Assembly: GCA_905221605.1 (NCBI GenBank) | Contig: CAJNDS010002134.1 | Span: 527,842-591,841 of the forward strand | Length of the DNA: 64,000 nucleotides | Direction of reading: 5' to 3' | Origin: Symbiodinium natans | Taxonomy: Eukaryota > Sar > Dinophyceae > Suessiales > Symbiodiniaceae | Shown here: one piece after another, positions 37,083 to 48,346 of the stretch | How the letters are laid out: each line of letters opens with the position of its first letter | Numbering within the stretch: position 1 is the stretch's first letter | Made by a program: the position numbers and the translations under genes | The notes under the pieces: generated by a model | Told to the model about the DNA's origin: nothing | Databases searched by the model: none | What the model saw: only the letters and a program-made list of their open reading frames with translations

Positions 37083-37545
37083 GAAGTCTCTCATCCCGAA
37101 ATCCCAGCTCTTTGGAAACATTATCCAAGTGCTGCGAACAAGCTGCTCTCAAGCTGTCTAGCTTCCAAAAGCTGTCATCATGGTTATTCCACAGAGCAAT
37201 ACAACTGACGAGCTCGTGGGGCAGCATGATCTCGATGGGCCCCGTCTCAGCTGCACATGTTTTGCGATTCCACAAGGGTACTTTGGTGCAAAAAACACCT
37301 GGCCATTTCTTGTCCTTTTTCAGCTTTCGAAGAAGATCTCTGTGAGCATGGCTGCTGTCAGCAACTTGGGCAAGCTCGGCGGATTCTCTGGGGTCGTGCT
37401 GTTGACTGTCAGCATACAGGGACCTGGCTCGCTTCGCACTCACAGATCCTGATAGAAATAAATCAGCCACATTCTCCCGGAGCCTTCTACCAGCGAAGTC
37501 ATGCTTGGAAGCATGGCTCTCATACACAGCATTCTTGGACAGCAT
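37083..37545 (-). pseudogene. Transposase_21-like ORF, copy 2, cut by the gap
   Basis: N-terminal ~155 residues identical to the ORF at 21527-23218; the rest is lost in the N run. Confidence 0.85.
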
Positions 37546-38277
37546 AAGCAAAACAGACGTCTTGTACTATCTACAGCAACCGATGCTGTGAAACAAGGTT
37601 TAGGGTGAAAGGTTGGAACGGTGAAGGGTTTAGGGTTTAGAGTGTTTAGGGTTTCGGGTGTTCAGGGTTTAGGGTGTTTAGGGTTTAGGGTGTTTAGGGC
37701 TTGAGGGTTTAGAAGTCATCCATTCACCTTAATAAGTAGCTGAGACAAACGATGGCGAGTACATTGATTGAACATGCACTTCATCCCCAGGGGAGAGTTG
37801 CAGGCATCGTCGCTGAGAGAAGCTGGCATGGAGCACGACTGTTTTTTTTTTCATTCCTGTGTCGCTGTGCTTGTCCTGCGAGTCAGCCAACATGAAGAAA
37901 CTCGCACTCATCATGGTAGCATTGATACAACATTTTTTTCAGGGAAGGTCTCTCCTCCAGATCCGCGCAATCGGGGGCCATGAGAACCAGCACCTCCGGA
38001 ACTGTGTCTATATACCTATAACATATATGTGTGTATATATAATAGATGTACACAGCTGGGTTTTGTTGTATAGACATGTACACAGGCATGCAGGCAGGCA
38101 TGCAGAACAGGTATTTCGCACTGGAGCATAAGCTGCAAACTGTGGGTCCACGACGAATCGAAGAAACACACCTCGGTGCTCGAACTGTCAACATTCCAAG
38201 GCCTTGGGATGCTAGAGGCTTTGTTTCAGCAACGGCTACGATCAAAATGCCATGGCTGCTACTCAAAAGTAATTCCC

Positions 38278-39397
38278 TCAGGGAATGAATGCCCTCATGC
38301 CGGCTTTCATCTGCTTACCACCCTCCTGGTGAATCAACATGTGCTCTCCGAAACTTTGCCACTCAGCCAAGGCAGTCTTGCACAAGGCTTCATCCGAAGG
38401 ATCGATCTTGCTGACTTTGGCGTACGACTTTCTCAGGTCGGTGAGGAACGTGGTGAGCACTCCCAGCTTGACTTCGTATTCTTTGACGATCTTGTCGAAG
38501 CCAGCCTTCCCGTGCACGGCCGTCTCGAAGTCAGCCAAAGTGTCCTTGAGCAGGGTCTCCTCCTTATCTAGCTTGCCCTTAGCCTGCCACACAGCCTTTA
38601 CCTTCACCATGAGCTCTACATGCCACGGGTTCTCAATCTTGATGTTCGGGTCGGACTCGACATGGGTGAGCATTTTTTGCGCGGTTTCCATCTTGAAGCC
38701 AGTGGTCTGTACATTCATGGACTGGCTTCGAGTGTCTGTTTCCCGTTCCTTGATCTTAGCATCGTGCTCGTAGTAGTACTTCTTCATCTGGGGAATGCGG
38801 TGGTCGGCGACGAGGCTGGGGTCCTTGGATGGGTCGGTTTTGAGTCGGGCCCACAACTGCTGAAGCAGCTCATTCAGGATTTCCTCCTTCATTTTCTCTG
38901 GCATGCCTTCCGTGTCAATGCCCTCCATGTCCAAAATTTCTTTGCGAGTGCACATGCCTTTGATTTTCTCTCGTTCTGTTTGTTCGTCATGAGTGCTCGT
39001 CTCGATGTATGCCGCCGCCCACGTCAAGTCCTTGGGCCCGTGCTCGGAATACTTGCTGGCCATCTCTTTCTTTCCATCGTTGTCCAAGGTGTTGTACTTC
39101 TGAACAGGGCACAGCGACATGCATGTACACGTGTAAACAGCCGACACACAAAAAGCAAAAGCACATTCATTCAGAACACAGGGCCTCCAGCAACTTCTGA
39201 GCTATGGTGCTGTGCTTGTTGTTCTGGGCAGTCTGCTTGTACTTCATGGACGTGACGAAGCCAGACATGTTCTTTCGATCGTCTGCTGTGGTTGCAGTCG
39301 GCTTCTCTGGAAGCTGCTTCGCCTTGGGCTTCGCCTTTGGTTTCGCAATGCTCTTGACTGCAGCTTTTTTGGGAACGGGAGAAGCCTTCTTGCCCAT
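38278..39397 (-). CDS. Spliced K-rich transposon-borne protein, copy 2
   Basis: Exons 39397-39185 and 39099-38278, same GC donor and CAG acceptor as 23949-25068, protein identical apart from silent change(s) such as near 38423. Confidence 0.65.
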
Positions 39398-39642
39398 GAT
39401 GCTCGCTGAGGCTGGCCGGGACAATCTACGGGCCGAACGGGGTTCACTGATGATGCCTATGGACATACACATTCACCATGGATGCAGCTGTCTGACACTC
39501 CACATGCATGCAAGCATCCCCAGGGGATGACCCTCAACCCTCACTAAAAACTCAGAGCTCGAATCCTCAAAGGATTCAAGCTGCAGCAGCCCCGGTGCCT
39601 GGCCCTTGCCGATGAACAGACCTAGGAATGGGCAGGGATGAT

Positions 39643-39746
39643 TGTTAAAAAAAAACTTTTTTTTAACAATTTTTTAACGGGCTTTGCCTTTACTTTTAAA
39701 GGAAAATCCCGTTAAAAAAATGTTAAAAAAAGTTTTTTTTTTAACA
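39643..39746. mobile_element. Nested AT hairpin, copy 2
   Basis: As 25315-25416, with one or two A/T run-length differences. Confidence 0.7.
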
Positions 39747-40421
39747 GGTTGGGGTGGCTCCAATGTTGGGGAGGATTTGGTTGATGTTGCTTCTCTGGGC
39801 GGGGGGGGGGGGGGGTGCCTCCTGAGTGGAGGATTTTCTAATAGCTACTACCTCCCCAGGGGAGGCCCTCCTCAGAGGAGGGTGTGGAACTTGGTAGGGC
39901 TTAAGGTTTCCGGCCCAGGGTTCAGGGTTTTGGGCCTAAGGGTTTTCAGGGCTGAGAGCCTGGAGAGTTGACTGTTTTGTTTTGAGGGGTTGAGGGTTCT
40001 TAGGCTTTAGGGTGTTGGGGTGTGGGGTTTTAGGGTTTAGGAGTTTTAGGGTTTAGAGGGTTTAAGGTTTTAAGAGTTCTTTGGATTCAGATGGCCTTAA
40101 GGCCCTAGGCTTTCGAGGGGCTCAAGGTTTTATAAGGTTTGAGTTGTCTTTTTGGGGTTGAGTGGGTTTGGGCCTCTTAGGGTTTGAGGGTTTTAGGCTT
40201 CATGATTTTTAAGCTTTTGGGAACCAACACTTGTGTAATCTTTAGGGTTTGGGTGGTTCAGGGTTTTTATAAGGTTTGAGGTGTTTAGGGTTTAGGGTTT
40301 TCAGGGTTTAAGGTTTTTGGAGTTTAGGGTTTAGGGGTTTAAGTAGGGTGTAGGGTTTACCGCGCAATGCACTCTCAGAGCCCGGGCCCGGCCACCACCA
40401 CCAAAGCCAGGTCCTGCATGG

Positions 40422-40423
<2 letters not shown>

Positions 40424-40502
<79 letters not shown>
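40424..40502. repeat. GA microsatellite, copy 2
   Basis: Pure (GA)n of about 75 bp; longer and purer than copy 1. Confidence 0.95.
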
Positions 40503-40503
<1 letters not shown>

Positions 40504-40522
40504 AGCAAACAACCAGAACGTG

Positions 40523-40757
40523 TTAGGGTTTAGGGTTTAGGGTTTAGGGTTTAGGGCTTAGGGTTTAGGGTTTAGGGTTTAGGGTTTAGGGTTTAGGGCT
40601 TAGGGTTTAGGGTTTAGGGTTTAGGGTTTAGGGCTTAGGGTTTAGGGTTTAGGGTTTAGGGTTTAGGGCTTAGGGTTTAGGGTTTAGGGTTTAGGGTTTA
40701 GTGTTTAGAGTTTAGGGTTTAGGGTGTAGGGTTTAGGGTTTAGGGTTTAGGGTTTAG
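40523..40757. repeat. TTTAGGG tract, copy 2
   Basis: About 33 units with regular CTTAGGG variants; roughly 35 bp longer than copy 1. Confidence 0.95.
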
Positions 40758-40870
40758 GCAACTGCAGACTCATGACACTCATGCTCGCTGCACATGCTTG
40801 CCCTCACCCCAAAAGCCCTGGACCACCCTAAACCCTAAGCCCTTGCACATGCTGGCTCTCTCTCTTTTTC

Positions 40871-41809
40871 TCATGGCCTCCTCTTTGGTCGGGCCTCCAT
40901 ACGGGCCTCTCGGCCCTCTGGGTGGCACCTCCCTCCCACCCAGAGTCCCTGGGCTTTGAGGTACTTATGCCTCTGGAACATCTCCAGCCGTCGCTTCCGG
41001 CCCTTGTTCTTCCCACCAGCTCGCAGCACCTCCCGCCAGATCTCCCAGTCCTCCTCTGTCCACCCCTTTTCCACCTCCTCATTCCACCCTTCTTCCACCT
41101 CCTCATTCTCCACCTCCTGAAAAATATCTCGCGATCCTCTCGGCTCCTCTGCAGCTTGTGCCTCCTCCTCCACCACCTTCTCTTCTTTTTCTTCACACAC
41201 CGCCTCCTCCACTGCCTCCACCTCCTCTTTCTCTTCTTTTTCTTTACTGACCACCTCCTCCAATGCCACCTCCTCCCTTTCTTTTTCTTCACCTACCTCC
41301 TCCACTGCCACCTCCTCCTCTTCTGTCTCTTCTTCTCCTACCGCCTCCTCCCGTGCCTCCACCTCCTTTTCTTCTTCCCTTCCTTCACTTACCACCTCCT
41401 CCGATGCCACCTCCTCCTGAGGACTCCTCCGCACGGACCTCCTGTTCCTCCTCCTGCTGGTCGAAGAGGATCTTCGTCTCCTCCTCCTTGGCGAAGAAGA
41501 GGATCTTCGCCTCCTCCTCCTTGGCGAGGAAGAGGATCTTCGCCTCCTCCTCCTTGGCGAAGAGGATCTTCGCCTCCTCCTCTTGCTAGAAGAGGATCTT
41601 CGCCTCCTCCTCCTCTGCCTCCTCCTCCTCCAAGAAGAGGTCGACGAGGATCTTCGCCTCCTCGACCGGCTCCTCCTAGATCCCGAGCCCGAGCTCGATC
41701 TCGCGATCGAGTTCGGCTCGGGATCGCCCCCCCTCTGCTCTGCAGCCAGTTGCCCAAAAAACCTCTCCACAGCAGCTGGTGAATAATCCTCACTCTCGCA
41801 ATCGGCCAT
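40871..41809 (-). CDS. RS-rich protein with acidic repeats, copy 2
   Basis: Same as 26487-27425. The upstream GA run has a different length here, so the frame stays open for another 42 codons upstream, but the ATG at 41809 is the shared start. One Glu-to-Lys difference in the acidic tail. Confidence 0.55.
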   Translation of the reverse strand: MADCESEDYSPAAVERFFGQLAAEQRGGDPEPNSIARSSSGSGSRRSRSRRRRSSSTSSWRRRRQRRRRRRSSSSKRRRRRSSSPRRRRRRSSSSPRRRRRRSSSSPRRRRRRSSSTSRRRNRRSVRRSPQEEVASEEVVSEGREEEKEVEAREEAVGEEETEEEEVAVEEVGEEKEREEVALEEVVSKEKEEKEEVEAVEEAVCEEKEEKVVEEEAQAAEEPRGSRDIFQEVENEEVEEGWNEEVEKGWTEEDWEIWREVLRAGGKNKGRKRRLEMFQRHKYLKAQGLWVGGRCHPEGREARMEARPKRRP

Positions 41810-42904
41810 GGAGTGAGACAGCGAGAGAGAGAGAGATAGAGAGTGTGTGAGAGAGAGAGAGAATCGACTAACTGTAGAGCTTAAACTTGTTCTGGCATCG
41901 TGCAGTACATGATCTGTGTGTGACGGTGCAATCACCCCAGCCTATACACGACCTCAAGGGGTTTAGAGTTTAGGGTTAAGGGTTAAGGATCTAGGGTTAA
42001 GGGTTTAGGGTTTAAAGGGTTAAGGGTTTCTATTTCGGGTTAAGGGTTAAGGGTTTAGAGCTATATAAGGGTTTAGGTTGTAGAGTTTAGTTGCAGGGCT
42101 CGGGTGGGATATCGCAGCACCGAGCTCGTGAGCCTGCAAAGGGGCAGTGGCCGGTCGACTTCACACGTGCTGCACATGCATGCTCCAGATCGTTAACATG
42201 TAAGGTCCTCAGAGGCTTAGGGGCTTAAGGGCTGGGTCTTTATGGAATGATATGCCCAGCCCAGCAGTCCTCGGATCCATCTGCCAATCGCCAGCCACAC
42301 CATTGATATTGTACCTGTCAAGATTAACATCAAGGGGTTTAGGTCTTCGGGTCTTTCTAGGGTCTGGGGAAAATAAGACACTTATATAAAGGTTTGGGGC
42401 AATTGAAATTCACTTGGGTTGGTGTATATATATATGTGTGTTTCTTTATCTATTTATATGTCGTATATATCCATATGTTTTCCGGTTGCACTCTCTCCCG
42501 ACCACGCATGCAGCCCCCAACACAAACGACATCGAACTTCAATTCCTCAAACCCAAAACAGGCACACACAACGAAAGCGGGGGGGGCACATGTAGATCCA
42601 TTTGCACCTCGAGGCCATGCAGTTTTAGGTATGGCCTCCCCATGGGAGGCCATCAAAACTGAGTTCACCACACCAACATTGAGCGACCTGGACGATGCAC
42701 AGACCCTATGGCCTCCCCATGGGAGGCCAGTGCCTTGACACCCAAAACTGAGTTCCCCACACGGCAACAAAACCGACGAAGTTATCATAGCACATAGATC
42801 TGCATGTGTGGTGTAGGGCAGCCATGAAAGCGCGCAATGCAGCCCTCCGTCTTCTTTCTCTCAAAACCTATCTCTCTTTACAGGCCTGCCTCATATTGGA
42901 CGAG

Positions 42905-44347
42905 TCAGTGGAAGATCTGCTCGTCGCACCAGGTTTTCACGACAGCTGGGGGTTGCCTATCGTTCTTCATCTTCGCAACAGCGACCCTACCCATATCCCT
43001 CAGCTCTTCCTCAGTCTTGCCACAGTGGGTACCTCCAAAGCTGAAAACCTGCTTTTCAAGCTTGCCACCTTCGTGCTTCACTGTGATGCGGATTCCAATC
43101 GCATTGTTCTTGTAGTACATGCAGGAGTACAGGGCATTCTCGGGCACGGGATCAGCAGGGTTGTACTCATAGCTTGGCCTGGTCGGGGCAGCATCTAGAG
43201 CATCTTCTGCAGGAGCATCAGATGGAGCATCTGCTTCGGGGCCGGGGGCAGCAGCAGGTCTTTTCGCAGCCTTGCCTTTGGCTTTGCCTTTGGCTTTACT
43301 CTTGGCCTTGGGCTTGGGCTTGTCTTGGGGCCTCAGGCCAGCACCTTGCAAAGCCAAGTTGGGAATTTCTGTCTCCACGGGTGACTCGCCTGGCCACTCG
43401 ACCAAGGCGAACCCATTGGGACCCTCTGTCATCTGGGCACTGAGGATCTTCTTGCCCGAACTCCAACGAACCATCTTGCAAGAGCTACTGTCGAAGTACT
43501 CCAGGCCAGCTGGTGCTTCCTGACCCTTGCACTTCACATCCGAGCTTTCGGAGCTCACAGTCTCAGCATCGAGGTCGATGAGACTCCTGCCGGGGAGATC
43601 GGGCTGGGCATTGGAGCTGCTGCTGGCAGCAGTCGAGGACATTAATGGGAGCCCATAGATCTTGCGAAGCTCGTCGACACTGGTGCTGCTGCATCGTTTC
43701 TTATTCTTGGGCAGTGACTCTCGGCTGGCCTGGCTTTGCTTGCTGGTGCGGGAAAGGGTGGGCTTCAAGGCCCTCTTGCGACTTGGGGGATCTTTTGCGA
43801 TATCTGCCTCAGTCTTTCTGACACCAAAACTCTGCTTGTTGATTTGCTGGATGATTCTGCGAACAGCAGCATTCAACTTCACACCGGTGCTCACTTGAAG
43901 CCGCTTGTTGTAGCACCAACTCACAGCCTTGGCTACCTGCGAACCCCATGTTTCAGCCTCGCTCGTCTTGACATTTTGCCAGGCCTTCACAGCAGCACTT
44001 TGCAACAAGGATTTGGTGGGGCGAGAGGTTCTCAAAAGCACATCGCTGATGATGTCTTCATATGCTTGCACAAGCATGCCAGGCTCATGGTCTAAGTACT
44101 TCTTGTCAAGGCCCTGTGGCAGGTGGGCCCTGAGCACTTTCACTAGGTCTTCGGGCTTTGCCGAGTTCGACCTCCTAGTAGGGCTTACAACAGCAGACAT
44201 GTTGTCGTGCCATGCATCGCTCGAGCCGATTGCATGCGACCAAATTAAGCTTGCAACTGCACAAGCTCCATGCTCCCGATCGCTCCTCATAGGAGCCGAT
44301 CCCACGCATGCTAAAACCATGCAAAAAAACAATGCAAAACGTGCCAT
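42905..44347 (-). CDS. K/A-rich transposon-borne protein, copy 2
   Basis: Collinear with 28520-29962; one Ser-to-Arg change (PGSSLID versus PGRSLID). Confidence 0.6.
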   Translation of the reverse strand: MARFALFFCMVLACVGSAPMRSDREHGACAVASLIWSHAIGSSDAWHDNMSAVVSPTRRSNSAKPEDLVKVLRAHLPQGLDKKYLDHEPGMLVQAYEDIISDVLLRTSRPTKSLLQSAAVKAWQNVKTSEAETWGSQVAKAVSWCYNKRLQVSTGVKLNAAVRRIIQQINKQSFGVRKTEADIAKDPPSRKRALKPTLSRTSKQSQASRESLPKNKKRCSSTSVDELRKIYGLPLMSSTAASSSSNAQPDLPGRSLIDLDAETVSSESSDVKCKGQEAPAGLEYFDSSSCKMVRWSSGKKILSAQMTEGPNGFALVEWPGESPVETEIPNLALQGAGLRPQDKPKPKAKSKAKGKAKGKAAKRPAAAPGPEADAPSDAPAEDALDAAPTRPSYEYNPADPVPENALYSCMYYKNNAIGIRITVKHEGGKLEKQVFSFGGTHCGKTEEELRDMGRVAVAKMKNDRQPPAVVKTWCDEQIFH

Positions 44348-44618
44348 ATTTCACACGTGCACACACACACACATGTGCACATGCACACACAAGGTCAAAA
44401 ACGAGCTTCGTTAAGCAATGTTCACACTTCGTAAAAAAACACCTTAATTAAACAATAATTGCTTAAATCTAGCCCTGCCGTGCTTATTTAAAGCGGAATC
44501 ATGCTTAAATAAAAGAGTTTCGCTCTTAATTAAGCAGTATATTGCTTAATTAAGTTTGAAAACCTTAAATAAGCCATATTCATATAAGCAATACTTGCTT
44601 AATTAGAGTTGTGTTTCC

Positions 44619-44645
44619 TTATTAAGCAGCATTGGGCTCTCTGGG
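44619..44645 (-). repeat. Right terminal inverted repeat, copy 2
   Basis: Equivalent of 30234-30260; the left repeat has no second copy because copy 2 starts inside the transposase. Confidence 0.85.
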
Positions 44646-46291
44646 TCAATGAATGGAAAGGGAAGCGACGCTGGGTTGGCCCTCCAGGCCATTTTCATGA
44701 AGGTGCCCTGTATGGTTTGTTGCGAAAGAAACAGGGGGGCTTGTCCAAGCACTCGAGCTCCAGCTGCCATTGCCAGTAACTTTGCCGCTTCCGAGCCGGG
44801 CGCCTCCCGGCTGTTACCTCCGACGACATAGAAGGCATAGGCTGCGCGAAGGACATCCGCATGGCAAATGATGTTTGTCGGGCAGTCGCAAACCAAAGTC
44901 TTGCCTCGGAGCTGATGCAGATCAGGAATGAGGCCCAGGCTGGGCAGGGCGTACGCAAATTGAATGGCAATCTCGGCGTGGCTGCCGTGCCTGCCCAGGA
45001 GGAAGGGGTTCCGCCAGCAAGTAGTTAACCACCTGTGAGAGAAGTGCCCTGCACCGACATAGATGTGGTCATGGGGCAGGTCATCTGAGTTGCGGTAGAC
45101 CTGGTCGGCTTGCGCTCGGACGGGTACGTCTGACCTGCTGCTTGGCACCCCGGAATAGAGGCTGACTGCCTCTGCCATGAGCGTCGATGTTGTTCCACAG
45201 GTGTCATCGGTGAGCCACCTCCTGTCCGAGGAGGTATCCGTCCAAGGCATCCTTGGGCATGTGGCCAGCTTTGGCGTAGCCTGGCTGGCTAGCCTTGCCA
45301 TGAGTATGCACCACCCAGGCGCGGGCTCCTCATCCAAAAAGTCGCAGGTGGACTGGAGGTGGCCACAAAGAAGTCCACGGTGAGCCAGAATTTGCCGGGC
45401 ATTACTCCGCAGTCGCCGTCGCCTGCGGCCACAGGCACTGAACAGGGCGCAGGGGTCGTACATCAAGTCCACGAAAAATTTGTCGCGGATGTCGCTGGCT
45501 TCCCACGGCAGCATCCATCTGATGGAATTGTGTACGCCGTCACGGAAGACGATCTTTCCCTGAGCGCAAAGGAGGTCGTGAACCAGCAAAACCTGAGCTG
45601 TGAAGCTGTCTGCCTCGCGGGCCTGCCAAGCCCGGTTGCCCATGGCCATGGGGTTGTCGATCGGGCACGAGTCGGACCGATACCTGGACGGACGCTGAAA
45701 AGTGCTGTCTTCCATCCAGGCCAATGAGCAGGTGACCTCCCCGATAAACTCCATAAGCGACTCAATGACCGCCGGCCCCGGCTGGGCGCAGGAGATGGCC
45801 TGTACAAGGCAGGGCGGGGGCCCAACAACCTCCCACCCGCATCTCCTGAAAACTTGAGCACAGAAAGACGACAAGGGCTGGCCAAAAAGTAAAAGCACAG
45901 GTTGAGAGTCAGGCACTTGGGAAAAAGGTTTTGAGCTGTAAGCGAAGGACTTTTGACACTGCGTGCGCAACGAATCCAGACGGAGTAGAGGAGAAAATTG
46001 AGTGAGCGAGCCCTGTGCAACCTCTTCAAGGCATGGCTCGAACGACTTAGCAACACTGGCTACATGGCTACCAGAGTTTGCTCGCCGCATCCCTTCAGGA
46101 TCTCCAGGCGAGGGGCGCTCACGACAGGCCTCCAGCCCGCCCAGCCCCTGTAAAAAGGAAAAACAAGGTGTTGGCGACTCCGAGCAGCGGTGTGGGAGCA
46201 ACTCTCCCCTGCCCGGCGACTCCGTGGCATGGCGGGGCGCCTCCCCCGCTCCTGGCTCCTTTGGAGCGTGGCGCGAGGGGGGCACCCTCTT
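44646..46291 (-). CDS. Methyltransferase-like + DUF4326 segment, copy 2
   Basis: Same protein as 30261-31906, preceded by the same single TGA (46294-46292). Confidence 0.65.
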
Positions 46292-47588
46292 TCAAGCCTT
46301 GTTCTTCATGTCGCACTTGGACGGGATGTGCTGGAAACTTCCGCACACCCGCCCGGATGTAGCCAACACCCCGCAGCGATGAGCGCCCGACTGGCACTCG
46401 CGACCCTTGTACTGGCAGGCGCCGGTTTGGTACTGCTGGCAGAGGGCGGTGCCGTCACGAAGGGTAGCCGCCAGCTTGTAACCGCCGCCTGCACGTGGTT
46501 GCTTGGGGCCCGCCCGTGCTCTGGCCTCCATGCTGGGCGGGAACGTGGACCGGCGCCTGCCAGAACGGGGCCCTCTCAGCGTAGACCTCACCGATGACGA
46601 CCCCGAGGCTTGCGTCCGTGCGGCCGTTGAAGCGGGAAGCCCATTCGGCTCGTTCTTTGAGGTCCAGATCGCGGAGGAAAGTCAAGGAAATGCCGTTCTT
46701 GGTGGACAGGTCTTTGGCCCGGTAAAGGTACTTGACCAAGAGCTGCCAGGGAACCATGACATAGCGAGCGGGGTCGCTACCCATGCCTTCCGGGTCTGTA
46801 GGAGGGCTCGGGACCGCCCCGGCACCCACAATGGCCAGCGCGTTGAGGTAGACTTCAAGGCTGAAGAGGTAGCTGGCCATGTCCGTGAGCTTGGCGTCGG
46901 GGTCCAACATTTCGTCCAAGTACAGGTTGTCACCCACCTTGCGCTTCCTGGAGACAACAGTCTGCTGGTTGGTGAGCGAGCGAACCTTAGACAAGTCAAG
47001 GACCTCCATCTGCCTCTTGGACATCGCCCGGAAGCACCGCGAGACCAGGCGGTCTGCGGGCTGCAGGTCCGCCACGAAGCAGAACTTATGGCGACGCCAA
47101 AACTGCTCTTTGAGGCCCTGGAGGTCTTTGGCGGGGAGGAGGGCGTCCTCCTCCTCGGCTGTGTCAGGCGTCACCGCCTTGGACACTGCCTGGTCGGCGA
47201 TCACCTTCTCGTATGCTTTGACCGTGTTCCACGCATACTTCAGTCTGGAGACCTGCACTCGCTCGTTGGTGAGGGTGAGGCCTTGATGGTAGACCCCGCT
47301 GAGCTCTTCTTCGTTGTTGACGGAGTGCGCAAACTCGGCGAGGGAGGTCATGCCCACATCAAGGATCTTTTTGACTACCTGCTCTTCTAGTTTGAACTGC
47401 CTTCCCAGCTCCTCAAAGGTGGCCTGGGCCGTTTCCTTCTCGACTGGGACTGGTCGTTGCATGGCTGTGAAAGGAGCAGGGGGGGCCGGCATACTGCAAG
47501 GTCTAGGCAAGCAAGCCAAACTGTGCGCGCCACACACAACCGTACAAACACTTAACAAACAGCTGGCAGCGTGGCATCGGGCAGGCAA
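46292..47588 (-). CDS. Gag-like protein with C-terminal CCCH module (intact copy)
   Basis: First frame 47588-46455, 377 codons; likely start at residue 33 or 43 (MPAPPAPFT / MQRPVPVEK). Helical N-terminal domain (..EELGRQFKLEEQVVKKILDV..), basic middle (VVSRKRKVGDN) and helical core (..YLFSLEVYLNALAIVGAG..). The sequence continues only if a +1 shift occurs in the overlap 46591-46455, giving a basic linker then CQQYQTGACQYKGRECQSGAH, where three Cys and one His form a C-x7-C-x6-C-x4-H finger, plus further Cys/His. Such a capsid-like domain plus zinc finger is expected for a retroelement Gag; the family assignment is inference. Both copies have the same frame change, so it is not a random error. 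Confidence 0.6.
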
Positions 47589-47649
47589 CCGCTCACGCAG
47601 CCTTACGTTGTTTTAGCTTGCGCAGACAGCGCTTGGAAGCTGCTACTTC

Positions 47650-47931
47650 CTAACGGCCGCCCCGTCTCAGAGCTCTGCGTTGTTGATATCTCTCGGCCTC
47701 GTGCCCTTCACACCGGTGATGAGTGTGGTCTTCGTAGGGATTTCTGCAACAAGGGAGGCCGCACCAACATAGCCAAGTGCACGGCGGGGGAGTCGAGGCT
47801 GGAAGCGCTCGAGGAGACTCCCCGAAACCACGCAGTTGAAGACGTCGATGGACTTCCTGCACGACCGCAAGCAGCAAGGCCATGAGCTGGGCCAAGTCCA
47901 TGCTGGCGACGTCCAAGCTATTGGCGTCCAT
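47650..47931 (-). CDS. Small ORF between YR and Gag-like ORFs, copy 2
   Basis: Same sequence as 33264-33545. Confidence 0.3.
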   Translation of the reverse strand: MDANSLDVASMDLAQLMALLLAVVQEVHRRLQLRGFGESPRALPASTPPPCTWLCWCGLPCCRNPYEDHTHHRCEGHEAERYQQRRALRRGGR

Positions 47932-48346
47932 GGCACTGGCCAGACGAAAAAGGGCTAACCAGTTTGAGCTCTGCGCAGCTGAGAAGGAAAGTGGGGGGGG
48001 TCGAAAGAGAAGGTGCAGCTTGCAGTCCTACAGGTCTCCTACCTGCAAAAGCCACAGAGAGAGAAGCTCTTGCAAGTCAAAGCCTATGACTCATGCCCTA
48101 CTACCTGCCTGGCAGCGCGCGTGTACGACCTACGACACAGGCCCCTCTACCCAGCTGACAGCAGGCATGCCATGCCCTACAACTCAGTTCTGCGGTATCT
48201 GACAACACGCACACACTGACCTGTTTTCCATCTGACTGACGGATCTCAGCGGGGCCATTCAGGCCCAAAAGAAAAGCCCGCCCTGACCAGGCTAAGGCTA
48301 GGCTAGGCCTTGGCAGGACCTTGTCGGCGCAAACAACGCCAGCCCA